Origin: Sporichthyaceae bacterium
GTDB taxonomy: Bacteria; Actinomycetota; Actinomycetes; Sporichthyales; Sporichthyaceae
Length of the DNA: 64,000 nt
Reading direction: 5' to 3'
Assembly: GCA_036493475.1 (NCBI GenBank)
Contig: DASXPS010000083.1
Location: 1-64,000, forward strand
Each line of letters begins with the position of its first letter. The first letter of the stretch is position 1. Positions 1 to 7,614 of this stretch are shown here, piece by piece. The translations under genes were made by a program, and so were the position numbers. A model generated the notes under the pieces. That model had not been told where the DNA came from. It searched no databases and worked only from the letters and a program-made list of their open reading frames with translations.

Positions 1-350
1 GCCACGGCGTCCCCCTCGCCGTCGGGCGCACCCGGCGCACCGTCACCCCGGGCCAGTGGTCGGCCCTGGTCATCCGCGACACCGGCTGCATCTTCCCCGG
101 CTGCGACCGCCCCGCGGCCTGGTGCCAGGCGCACCACCTCATCCCATGGGAAGAGGGGGGTCCCACGGACCTGGACAACCTGGTATTGCTCTGCGACCAC
201 CACCACGACACGATCCACCACCACGACTGGGAAGCCGAACTCGGCGCAGACGGCCACCCCCAAGTGATCCCACCACCATGGATAGACCCGTCACGAACAC
301 CACGGCGCAACCAGCACTGGCGACCACCGCCCGTTGGCGTGTTCACCTGA
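1..350 (+). CDS. HNH endonuclease, 13E12/DUF222 type (3' end only)
   Basis: The gene runs in from the left edge; the open frame begins at base 3 and stops with TGA at 348-350. The visible 115 residues hold a textbook HNH module: a first cysteine pair in CIFPGCDRP, then QAHHLIPWEEGG, then LDNLVLLCDHHH, which supplies the metal-binding histidines and the second cysteine pair. This arrangement is typical of the C-terminus of the actinobacterial 13E12 repeat (DUF222) proteins, a large multicopy family with a probable nuclease role. The N-terminal DUF222 part lies outside the window. The stop overlaps by 8 bases the convergent gene ending at 343. Such proteins are scattered through actinobacterial genomes, so this does not by itself mark a mobile element. 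Confidence 0.85.
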   Translation, partial: HGVPLAVGRTRRTVTPGQWSALVIRDTGCIFPGCDRPAAWCQAHHLIPWEEGGPTDLDNLVLLCDHHHDTIHHHDWEAELGADGHPQVIPPPWIDPSRTPRRNQHWRPPPVGVFT

Positions 351-1311
351 GATGACCGGCGAGCCGACCGTTGTAGGTCTCCATCAGCGCCTCGGTGCGC
401 ACGGGCTTGCGGGTCTCACCCTCGCGGAACGCCCAGCCCTGGATGCGGCGATGCCCTTCGGGGAGATCGGCGCGGATCGGGTCGCGGTAGCCCGCGGGGT
501 GGGCCTGCCAGATCCAGGTCTCGCCGCCGGGACCGGCGTAGCGGACCTCGACCGGGTAGTCGTCGGAGATCCGCGCGGAGACCTCGAAGTCGCGGAAGAT
601 GACCGGCGGGCCGTCGGTGCAATGGACGATGACGATGCAGAAGTTGTCCGTGCCCCACACGAGATGGCCCGCGTGGATGGTGCCGTCCTCGAACTCGGTG
701 GCGAAGGCGACCCACGCGCCCTGCAGATCGGTGATGTAGGCGCTGCGGATGAAGTCGACGTCGGCCGGCATGTGCATCGAGTCGTGGAAGAACAGGCCGC
801 TGACGTCCTGGCCCTTGATGGTGCCGCTGCCCTTGAACAGGCGCGAGGTGTAGAGGAGCGGCTCCTTCTCGTCCGGCATGAAGAACTGGATCGCCGGGCC
901 GACGAGTTCGCCGGTCAGGTCGAGGAAGCCGGACTCGGTCCAGCGAAAGCGCGGGCCGTTCGTGGCGAGGATCGGCGAGCCGTCCGCGCGCCAGGTCCCG
1001 GTCCAGCCGTCGCGCGTGCCGGACTGCACCGGCCCGACCTCCGCGGCCTCACCCTGCGCCGCCCACCGGAAGTCGACCGGCGTGCTCGCCTCGGACAGGT
1101 GCATGCGCCGGCTTTGCGTCTCGTACGAGCCGCGGATCGGCCAGTAGTAGGTGCCGTCCTCCGCGCGCAACGTGCCGTATGCGTAAGCCATGTTCATCGG
1201 CAGGCCGAGGATCGGGTCCCACTGGCTGTGCCCGTCCGGCTCGACCATCCCGCCCACCGGCTGGAAGCCGAAGCGGCCGTTCGGACGGACGGGGTGGATG
1301 GTGTCGGCCAT
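343..1311 (-). CDS. conserved protein, probable beta-barrel (lipocalin/CrtC-like), paralogue of 3343-4323
   Basis: 322 residues, no signal peptide and no membrane helix. It is rich in Trp, Tyr, Gly and Asp in short alternating stretches, as expected of an all-beta fold. Its C-terminal half aligns with the protein at 3343-4323: both contain AT-E-x-DGTI, a GP-containing strand, a W-W pair and a terminal GETRK-V-T motif. It resembles the uncharacterised families related to hydroxyneurosporene synthase/AttH barrels found in steroid- and terpene-degrading actinobacteria, where they are unassigned. The start ATG lies 10 bases after the mycofactocin-type SDR stop, so the two genes form one minus-strand transcript. 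The function is unknown; binding of a hydrophobic substrate or intermediate is an inference. Confidence 0.75.
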   Translation of the reverse strand: MADTIHPVRPNGRFGFQPVGGMVEPDGHSQWDPILGLPMNMAYAYGTLRAEDGTYYWPIRGSYETQSRRMHLSEASTPVDFRWAAQGEAAEVGPVQSGTRDGWTGTWRADGSPILATNGPRFRWTESGFLDLTGELVGPAIQFFMPDEKEPLLYTSRLFKGSGTIKGQDVSGLFFHDSMHMPADVDFIRSAYITDLQGAWVAFATEFEDGTIHAGHLVWGTDNFCIVIVHCTDGPPVIFRDFEVSARISDDYPVEVRYAGPGGETWIWQAHPAGYRDPIRADLPEGHRRIQGWAFREGETRKPVRTEALMETYNGRLAGHLR

Positions 1312-1321
1312 GAGGGAGCTC

Positions 1322-2170
1322 CTAAGGGCGGGGCTTGTGCTTGACGTAGGCGCCGGCGTCGACCGGCAGCTGCAGGCCGGTGATCCAACGGGCCTGTGCG
1401 GAGAGCAGGAACAGGACCGCGTCGCTGACGTCGCCGGGCTCGACCCACGGGGTCGGCATCGCGTTCATCGCCGGGAACGCGGTGCGCGCATCCTCGGCGG
1501 TCGGGTTCTCCAGGTCCGGCCGGAACGCCCGGTACATCGGCGGGCTCTGCAACATGGGCGTATTGGTGTTGGTCGGATGCACCGCATTGATCCGGATGTT
1601 CCGTGGCGCCAGCACCTGCGCGAGGTCGTGCACGTAGCCGGCGATCGACACCTTCGACCAGCTGTAGCCGAGGCCGCCGCCGGCGTTGCGGCTCGTGCCG
1701 CTGGAGACGAGCCCGGCCAGCGACCCGGTGCAGACGATCGCGCTCCCGGCCGACAGATGGGGCATCGCCGCGCTCACCGTGTTCAGGACGCCGCCGAGGT
1801 TCACGTCGACGACGTCGAGAAACGCCTGCGGATCCTCGTTGCCCAACGGGCAGATCCCGGCCTGGGCGATGACGTGGGTGAGCCCGCCGAGGTCGGCGAC
1901 CCCGCGAGCGACGACCTCGCGCACCGCCGCGCGGTCCCGCACGTCGGCCTGCACCAGGACAGCGCGGCGGTCGTGCTCCTCGATGAGCTTGCGGGTCTGC
2001 TCCAGGTCGTCCGGCGTGGCCAGCGGGTATTCGTTGGTGGCGATGTCGGCGCAGATGTCGAAACCGATGATGTCGGCGCCCTCCGCGGCCAGGCGCACGG
2101 CGTGACTGCGGCCCTGTCCGCGGGCGATCCCGGAGATCAGGACGACGGCACCGTCGAACCGATTCTTCAT
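1322..2170 (-). CDS. mycofactocin-coupled short-chain dehydrogenase/reductase
   Basis: 282-residue SDR. The nucleotide site is GIARGQGRSH at residues 14-23, followed by the DIC...YPLATPDDLEQT insertion that marks the mycofactocin-associated SDR subfamily. Those enzymes hold a non-exchangeable NAD and pass electrons to mycofactocin rather than to free NAD. The catalytic set is visible: Ser150, Tyr169 and Lys173 (YSWSK). Substrates in this subfamily are typically alcohols or carbonyls. The gene leads a two-gene minus-strand operon and is divergent from the 2217 operon. Its ATG sits 6 bases after a TACAGT -10 box, so the message is probably leaderless. No mycofactocin biosynthesis gene is in the window. 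Confidence 0.88.
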   Translation of the reverse strand: MKNRFDGAVVLISGIARGQGRSHAVRLAAEGADIIGFDICADIATNEYPLATPDDLEQTRKLIEEHDRRAVLVQADVRDRAAVREVVARGVADLGGLTHVIAQAGICPLGNEDPQAFLDVVDVNLGGVLNTVSAAMPHLSAGSAIVCTGSLAGLVSSGTSRNAGGGLGYSWSKVSIAGYVHDLAQVLAPRNIRINAVHPTNTNTPMLQSPPMYRAFRPDLENPTAEDARTAFPAMNAMPTPWVEPGDVSDAVLFLLSAQARWITGLQLPVDAGAYVKHKPRP

Positions 2171-2196
2171 GGCAGAACTGTAGATGATTTGCGCAG
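2171..2196 (-). promoter_or_regulatory. promoter with shared AATCAT box (site A)
   Basis: Read on the minus strand the region contains CTGCGCAAATCATCTACAGT, then six bases, then the ATG of the SDR at 2170. TACAGT fits the actinobacterial -10 consensus TANNNT and its spacing to the ATG implies a leaderless transcript. CTGCGC-AATCAT-TACA is shared almost base for base with the sites at 10535 and 16806, and in shorter form with 33941 and 44390. Confidence 0.65.
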
Positions 2197-2204
2197 TCGT
2201 CGGC

Positions 2205-2216
2205 TAGCGTGGGCCC
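2205..2216 (+). promoter_or_regulatory. leaderless promoter of the P450 operon
   Basis: TAGCGT at 2205-2210 is a TANNNT -10 hexamer, and six bases later the GTG at 2217 begins. No Shine-Dalgarno sequence precedes the GTG, so transcription probably starts at or next to the start codon. It is back to back with site A, so both directions could be controlled together from the 46-base gap. Confidence 0.5.
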
Positions 2217-3317
2217 GTGGGCGAGACCTATCGGGTGGCCGTCTGGGGCACCGGCGACGTCGGGCATTTCGTGTTGCGCGGCCTGCTGCAGCGTCCCGAC
2301 CTGGAGCTGGTGGGCCTGCGCGTCTGGAGCGAGGAGAAGGCCGGCCGCGACGCCGGCGACTTCCTCGGCTGGGAGCCGACCGGCATCACCGCGACCACCG
2401 CGACCGACGAAATCCTCGCCGCGCAGCCCGACTGCCTCATCCACTGCGGGCCGTCGCGGACCCTGACCGGCGTCGCGGAATTCCTCGAAGCCGGCGTCGA
2501 CGTCATCACCCTCGGCAGCGCCCGCCTCGCGCACCCACGCTCGGCGCCGGCCGAGATCCGCGAGCCGCTGGCGATGGCCGCCGCGAAGGGCAACAGTTCC
2601 CTGTTCTACGGCGGCATCGACCCCGGCTTCGCGGCGCACACCCTGCCGATCACCCTGAGCGCGATCTGCGAGCGCATCGACCTGCTGACCTCCTACGAGG
2701 TCCGCGACTACGACCCCCTGCCGCTGCACCAGCTCGACTACTTCAACTTCGGCCGCCAGACGACGCAGGGTGCGCGCTTTTTCACCCCCGGCGGCATTCG
2801 CGGGACCTGGGAGGCTCCACTCCGTCTGATCGCGGAAGCCCTCGGCCATGAGCTCGACGCCGTCGAGGAGTTCCACCAGGTCTCGCTCGCCCCCGAGGAC
2901 TTCGAGGTCCCCGCGATGCCGGTGCCGAGGGGCGCGATCGCCGCGGTGCGCTTCGGGTTGCGCGGCATCATCGGCGGCACCGAGCGCCTCCGCATCGAAC
3001 ACGTCAACCGCCTGCGCCGCGACCTCGCGCCGGAGTGGATGAGCCGGCAGGGCTATGGCGTGCACATCGAGGGTTCGCCCAGGTACCACCTGCACCTCGA
3101 CCTCTGCGACCCCGACGGTGTGCAGCCGCGGCCGGCCCTCTGGGGCACCGCGATGTACATGGTCAACGCCGTCCCCGCGGTCGTGGCCGGCCCGCCCGGA
3201 CTGCTGACCGTCCTCGACCTGCCCATCATCCGCGGGGCGACAGTGGGTGGCGACCATCGACCGGCGACCTGGGGGCTGAGCGAACGCATTCGCTCCGGCC
3301 AGGTCCGCACCGCCTGA
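2217..3317 (+). CDS. NAD(P)-binding dihydrodipicolinate-reductase-like protein (amine dehydrogenase family)
   Basis: 366 residues. The N-terminal Rossmann site is VAVWGTGDVGHFVLRGL (from about residue 7), followed by a long alpha/beta domain with GSARLAHPR and FYGGIDPGFAAHTLP. This pattern belongs to the dihydrodipicolinate-reductase-like family that includes 2,4-diaminopentanoate dehydrogenase; many actinobacterial members near lipid or steroid genes have no known substrate. A second member lies at 10561-11667 and shares the GNSS-GI-PGF core. It is the first gene of a plus-strand chain with the P450. The GTG start was chosen because the -10 box sits 6 bases upstream and the Rossmann fold begins at once. 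The true reaction is unknown; a reductase or dehydrogenase acting on a carbonyl or amine is likely. Confidence 0.8.
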   Translation: MGETYRVAVWGTGDVGHFVLRGLLQRPDLELVGLRVWSEEKAGRDAGDFLGWEPTGITATTATDEILAAQPDCLIHCGPSRTLTGVAEFLEAGVDVITLGSARLAHPRSAPAEIREPLAMAAAKGNSSLFYGGIDPGFAAHTLPITLSAICERIDLLTSYEVRDYDPLPLHQLDYFNFGRQTTQGARFFTPGGIRGTWEAPLRLIAEALGHELDAVEEFHQVSLAPEDFEVPAMPVPRGAIAAVRFGLRGIIGGTERLRIEHVNRLRRDLAPEWMSRQGYGVHIEGSPRYHLHLDLCDPDGVQPRPALWGTAMYMVNAVPAVVAGPPGLLTVLDLPIIRGATVGGDHRPATWGLSERIRSGQVRTA

Positions 3318-3342
3318 CGCAGCGCCAGAAAGGAACCTTGCA

Positions 3343-4323
3343 TTGGTCACGCTCGTCCCGCAGCGCCGTGGTGACTTCAACCACCAGACGGTCGTGTCCG
3401 CGATCGAGGTCAACTTCCCGGACATGCTCCCGACGTGGACCTACGGCCCGCTGGTGCAGGACGGCCTGTACCTCTACGGCTCGTTCCGTACCGCCGACGG
3501 CCGCCTGCAGACGCTGCTGCGCAAGTGCGCCGGCGAGCTCTCCTATGGCCTGGTGCACAACATCAGCAACGGCACGTTCCTGGCGACCTCGCCCCGTCAG
3601 GCGGAGGCCTTCCGCGGTGGGTCGGTCCGCTTCAGCGCCGACGACGACCACTTCCGCATGCACGTGGGCATGGCGCGTTCGCCGGGTGAGCCGTTCTCGC
3701 TGGAGCTGACCCGCGAGGCGACGAGCACCAAGGTCGTGTGGGACGAGGGCGAGATCCTGCACCTCGAGGGCTTCATCGTCGGCAACGCGGGCGTGCAGAT
3801 GTACGACCCGATGCGCGACGGCGGAAATCTCTACTGCTCCTACATGATCCGCTCGCGCGGACACATCCTCGGCGAGGAGGTCGAGGGTTTCTTCGGCTTC
3901 GACCAGCAGCACCTGCGCCCCGGCACGATCTGGCGCACCGCGCCGTACTTCAATGAGCTCGAGATCGCCTGGCACACCGCGACGACCGAGTACGACGACG
4001 GCACCATCGAGGTCGGCCAGATCTGCCACGGTGGCAAGGACTGGGGCTTCGCCGTCATGCTCAACAACAACGGTCCGTTCAAGCTCACCACCGACGTCAC
4101 GTCGAAGATCACCTTCGGCGACGATGAGTTCCCGAAGAAGGTGGAGTACCTGATCGACGGCGAGGAATGGGACTGGGTCGCCTCCGCGGACGGCACCATG
4201 CCGGCCTACGCCAAGGACGCGACCTACCGTCCTGCCGACGGCACCACCACGCGGCGCGGGGAGACCCGCAAAGTCGTCACCTCGGCCGGGTGGCTCGACG
4301 CCTTCAGCGACGGCCGCTCCTGA
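3343..4323 (+). CDS. conserved probable beta-barrel protein, paralogue of 343-1311
   Basis: 326 residues, soluble and all-beta in character. Shared features with the protein at 343-1311 are the ATTEYDDGTI motif, the EEWDWVAS strand and the terminal RRGETRKVVTSAG motif. The start is taken as TTG at 3343, with AAAGGA about 8 bases upstream; no ATG or GTG fits better. Its TGA overlaps the ATG of the P450 (TGATG), so the two proteins are translationally coupled. Having one copy on each side of the divergent promoter suggests related roles for both arms. The role is unknown; a lipocalin-like binding protein or a hydratase-type barrel are possibilities. Confidence 0.75.
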   Translation: MVTLVPQRRGDFNHQTVVSAIEVNFPDMLPTWTYGPLVQDGLYLYGSFRTADGRLQTLLRKCAGELSYGLVHNISNGTFLATSPRQAEAFRGGSVRFSADDDHFRMHVGMARSPGEPFSLELTREATSTKVVWDEGEILHLEGFIVGNAGVQMYDPMRDGGNLYCSYMIRSRGHILGEEVEGFFGFDQQHLRPGTIWRTAPYFNELEIAWHTATTEYDDGTIEVGQICHGGKDWGFAVMLNNNGPFKLTTDVTSKITFGDDEFPKKVEYLIDGEEWDWVASADGTMPAYAKDATYRPADGTTTRRGETRKVVTSAGWLDAFSDGRS

Positions 4324-5594
4324 TGGACGACCTGCGGACCTGGATCCGGGAGGCGGACGACCGCGCCTACAGCGAGCACGTCGCCAAGGCCGAGACGGAG
4401 TCACCGCGGGCGCAGGTCGGGGAGTTCCACGGCCCGCTCGCCGAGGCACGCTCCCGCTGCCCGGTCCAGCCGCACAGCCAGTCGACGCTGGTCGGTTTCG
4501 AGGACTACCGCAAGGCGATGTCGGTCTTCAGCGAGCGGCCGGTCTATGCGCTGATCGGCCACGCGCAGACGCGGCAGGGCTTCATGGACACCTCGGTCTT
4601 CTCCTCCTCGATCCACAACGAGACCATCGCCCAGGTGTGGGGCGAGACGCTGCTCGGAATGGACGGCGGGCAGCACCGCCAGTACCGCGGGATCATCACC
4701 CACGCCTTCCGCAAGTCGGTGCTCGAGCGCTGGGAGGGCTCCGCGATCTCGCCGATCGTCGAGGGTCTGATCGACCGCTTTGCCGGGCGCGGCCGGGCCG
4801 AGTTGGTGGGCGAGTTCACGATGTTGTTCCCGGTGTACGTCGTCGCGGAGATGCTCGGGCTACCGCGCGCGGACGTCCCGAAGTTCACCTCGTGGGCCGC
4901 CGACACGATCGCGATCTTCTTCGACCCGAAAACCGCGCTGGCCGCTTCGGCCGCCCTGCAGGACTACCTGGACGCGGCCATCGAGGAGCGCCGGGCGAAG
5001 CCGAACGACGACCTGATCGGCCTGCTCGTCGCGGCCGAGATCGAGGGCCAGCGGCTGACCAACCAGGAGATCATCAACTTCTGCCGCATCCTGCTGCCCG
5101 CCGGCGCCGAGACGACGGCGCGTTCGACCGGCAACCTGCTGCTCGGCCTGCTCACCCACCCCGATCAGCTCGAGCTGCTCCGCGCCGATGAGTCGATGAT
5201 CGACCGCGCCATCGAGGAGGGACTGCGCTGGGAGCCGCCGCTCACCTCGGTGAACCGGCTGTCCACCCGGCAGGTCGAGATCGACGGCGTGCCGATCCCG
5301 GCCGGGGCGATCGTGGAGTGCAACATGAGCGGCGCGAACCGCGACCCCGCCGTCTGGCCGGACCCGGACCGGTTCGACATCACCCGCCCACCGGCACAGC
5401 ACTTGGCGTTCGCCGCCGGTCCGCATCTCTGCCTCGGGATCCACCTCGCCCGGGCCGAGTCCCGGATCGCACTGCGCACCCTGCTGCGCCGGCTGCCCGG
5501 GCTCCGACTCGACCCCGACGCGGCGGTCCCGAAAGCCCGCGGGCTCGGGTTCCGCTCCCCGCGTTCGCTCCCTGTCGTCTTCGACGTGTCATGA
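4323..5594 (+). CDS. cytochrome P450
   Basis: 423-residue soluble class I bacterial P450. The I-helix oxygen-binding motif is AGAETTAR at residues 260-267, the K-helix ExxR is Glu299-Arg302, and the heme loop is FAAGPHLCLG with Cys370 as thiolate ligand. All essential residues are present, so it should be an active monooxygenase, needing a ferredoxin and ferredoxin reductase that are not adjacent. It is in the size range of the CYP families that hydroxylate steroids, terpenes and branched lipids; the family number cannot be set by eye. Start ATG overlaps the upstream stop, and the stop overlaps the next ATG, placing it mid-operon. Confidence 0.95.
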   Translation: MDDLRTWIREADDRAYSEHVAKAETESPRAQVGEFHGPLAEARSRCPVQPHSQSTLVGFEDYRKAMSVFSERPVYALIGHAQTRQGFMDTSVFSSSIHNETIAQVWGETLLGMDGGQHRQYRGIITHAFRKSVLERWEGSAISPIVEGLIDRFAGRGRAELVGEFTMLFPVYVVAEMLGLPRADVPKFTSWAADTIAIFFDPKTALAASAALQDYLDAAIEERRAKPNDDLIGLLVAAEIEGQRLTNQEIINFCRILLPAGAETTARSTGNLLLGLLTHPDQLELLRADESMIDRAIEEGLRWEPPLTSVNRLSTRQVEIDGVPIPAGAIVECNMSGANRDPAVWPDPDRFDITRPPAQHLAFAAGPHLCLGIHLARAESRIALRTLLRRLPGLRLDPDAAVPKARGLGFRSPRSLPVVFDVS

Positions 5595-6460
5595 ACGGCC
5601 TTCCCATCCCACCGCCGCTCGGCACCGGCATGCTCCCGCCCGGTACCTACGCCGGTCAGGTGGTGGCCGTCACCGGCGGCGGCACCGGCCTGGGTAAGGC
5701 CATCGCCGTGGAGTTCGCGCGGCTCGGTGCCGCGGTCGCGGTGCTTTCGCGCAAGCCCGAGCACCACGCCGCCGGGGTCGCGGCGATCGAGGCGGTCGGC
5801 GCGAAGGCGGCAGCGTTCGCCGTGGACGTCCGGGACCCGGAGGCCGTTGCCGCCGCGTTCGACGCGGTCGAGGAGGCGCTGGGACCCGTCGACGTCCTGG
5901 TGAACAACGCGGCCGGGAACTTCCCGCAACCCGCTGAGGACATCAGCCCGCGCGGCTGGCGTGCGGTCACCGACATCGTGCTCGACGGAACCTTCTTCTG
6001 CAGCACGGAGTTCGCGCGCCGTTGCCACGCGTCCGCACGGCCCGGCGCGATCCTCAACATCGCCGCGACGTACTCCTGGACGGGCGGCCCGGGAACCTCG
6101 CACTCGGCTGCGGCCAAGGCCGGTGTGGTGAATCTGACGCAGTCTCTGGCGGTGGAATGGGCGCCCGACGGCATTCGCGTCAACGGCCTCGCCCCCGGCC
6201 TGTTCCCGCACGAGGACGTGCCGGTGCAGATGCGGGTGGACACCCCGGAAGGTCTCGCCTCGCTCGCCGGCACCATTCCGGCCGGTCGCGTCGGGCAGCC
6301 GCACGAGCTCGGCTGGGCCGCGACCTACCTCTGCTCGCCGTACGCCGCCTACCTGACCGGCCACACGCTGGTGCTTGACGGCGCCAACTGGTTGCGCCGG
6401 GGTCTGCGCATGCCCGACTTCACTGCGGTGCGAGAGCAATTCCCCAAGGAGACGTCGTGA
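5591..6460 (+). CDS. SDR of the 2,4-dienoyl-CoA reductase (DECR/PECR) type
   Basis: 289 residues. It has a Rossmann motif TGGGTGLGKAI at 28-38 and NNAAGNF at 105-111, the latter typical of 2,4-dienoyl-CoA and peroxisomal trans-2-enoyl-CoA reductases. The normal YxxxK is changed: Lys176 is present but the position of the catalytic Tyr is Ser172, in SHSAAAKAG. That loss is known in the DECR group, which uses a different proton donor, so it supports the assignment rather than inactivity. It probably reduces an unsaturated acyl-CoA made during side-chain or chain degradation. ATGA overlaps link it to the P450 and to the following binding protein. Confidence 0.82.
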   Translation: MNGLPIPPPLGTGMLPPGTYAGQVVAVTGGGTGLGKAIAVEFARLGAAVAVLSRKPEHHAAGVAAIEAVGAKAAAFAVDVRDPEAVAAAFDAVEEALGPVDVLVNNAAGNFPQPAEDISPRGWRAVTDIVLDGTFFCSTEFARRCHASARPGAILNIAATYSWTGGPGTSHSAAAKAGVVNLTQSLAVEWAPDGIRVNGLAPGLFPHEDVPVQMRVDTPEGLASLAGTIPAGRVGQPHELGWAATYLCSPYAAYLTGHTLVLDGANWLRRGLRMPDFTAVREQFPKETS

Positions 6461-7614
6461 CCGAGCATCCGCCCCTGCCCGGCACCCCGCCGCAGCGGCT
6501 CTACCACGGCAAGCCGATCGAGCCGTACAGGCTGGGCGTGATCGTCGACCTGCCCGAGCACCCGGGGCTGTCCGATGCCTTCCCCGACATGGCGCAGTTC
6601 GCCCTCGACGAGGCGCACGCCCGTGGTGCGGTCGAGCGTCCGGTCGAACTCGTCGTCAAGGAGGTCTTCGGACAGCCGTGGACGAACTCCTACGCGCTGC
6701 GCCGCGTCTACGCAGAGCTCGTCGAGGAAGGCGTGCTCGGCGTGATCGGCCCGTTCACCACCGACAACTCCCTCGCGGTGCTCGACCTGACCGAGCAGCA
6801 CCGGCTGCCCACGATCTCGATCTGCGGGACGTTGCACTGGCGCGGGCCGTACGCCTTCGCCATCGCCAACGGCGGCCTGGCAGACGAGCCGTACGTCATG
6901 GCGTCCTGGCTTGCGGCCAACCGGCATCGCCGTGTCGCGGTGCTGCGCGAGCGCACGCAGATCGGCGAGGAGTACGCCGAGCATTTCCGCCGTGCGATGC
7001 AGATGTACGGGATCGCCGTGGTCGCCGAGCCGCCGGTGTATCCGTCGATCCACGTCGATGAGCTTGCGGACGTGTTGGAGGAATGCCGCGCGGCGAACCC
7101 GGACGCGTTGGTGTACCTCGGCCTCGGTGGTGTGAACCAGACCGTCCGCCCGGCTCTGGAGAAGGTCGACTGGGATCCGCCGCGGATCCAGACCACGGCG
7201 TACGTCAGCGCGGGCTACAGCGCGGAGCGCGCGCGCCGCATCGAGGGCTGGGTGGGCGTCGACCAGTATCACGAGGGCAACGAGGTCTACGCCGCCGTGC
7301 TGGACCGGTTCTCCCCGCGTTATGGCTACCGGCCGGCCAACAGCGGGGGCACCTGCGGTTACGACATCGGGCACGTCTTCGGGCTCGCGCTCGGCCGGAT
7401 GCGCACCGCCAGTCCGTGGGGTCTGCGCGATGCGGTGGAGACCGTGCGCCGGCTGCCCGCATGCACCGGCGGACCGGGGACCACGATCACGTTCGGCCCG
7501 GAGGACCACCGCGGCCTGAAGGGCCCCGACTTCCTGATCCTGCGCCGCTCCGTGGACGGCCAGAGCGTCCTGGAAGGCACGGCGGCGGTGCCGGGTTGGA
7601 CCCAGCCCACATGA
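6457..7614 (+). CDS. periplasmic-binding-fold (LivJ-type) protein without signal peptide
   Basis: 385 residues with the two-lobed type I periplasmic-binding fold of branched-chain amino acid receptors: a first strand YRLGVIVDLPEHPG, then GVLGVIGPFTTDNSLAVLDL, AVLRERTQIGEEY and PDALVYLGLGG. Unlike the three lipoprotein receptors in this window, it begins MTEHPPLPGTPP with no hydrophobic segment, lipobox or twin-arginine motif, so it should be cytoplasmic. It starts at the GTGA overlap with the SDR and ends in the ATGA overlap with the epimerase. No permease or ATPase is adjacent. It might be a cytosolic sensor or carrier of the pathway substrate; this is inference. Confidence 0.78.
   Translation: MTEHPPLPGTPPQRLYHGKPIEPYRLGVIVDLPEHPGLSDAFPDMAQFALDEAHARGAVERPVELVVKEVFGQPWTNSYALRRVYAELVEEGVLGVIGPFTTDNSLAVLDLTEQHRLPTISICGTLHWRGPYAFAIANGGLADEPYVMASWLAANRHRRVAVLRERTQIGEEYAEHFRRAMQMYGIAVVAEPPVYPSIHVDELADVLEECRAANPDALVYLGLGGVNQTVRPALEKVDWDPPRIQTTAYVSAGYSAERARRIEGWVGVDQYHEGNEVYAAVLDRFSPRYGYRPANSGGTCGYDIGHVFGLALGRMRTASPWGLRDAVETVRRLPACTGGPGTTITFGPEDHRGLKGPDFLILRRSVDGQSVLEGTAAVPGWTQPT

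Noticed and set aside
1-350. HNH gene as a sign of a homing endonuclease, intein or phage
   Set aside because: The surrounding motif and the downstream context fit the common chromosomal 13E12/DUF222 family; no intein or phage features are visible.
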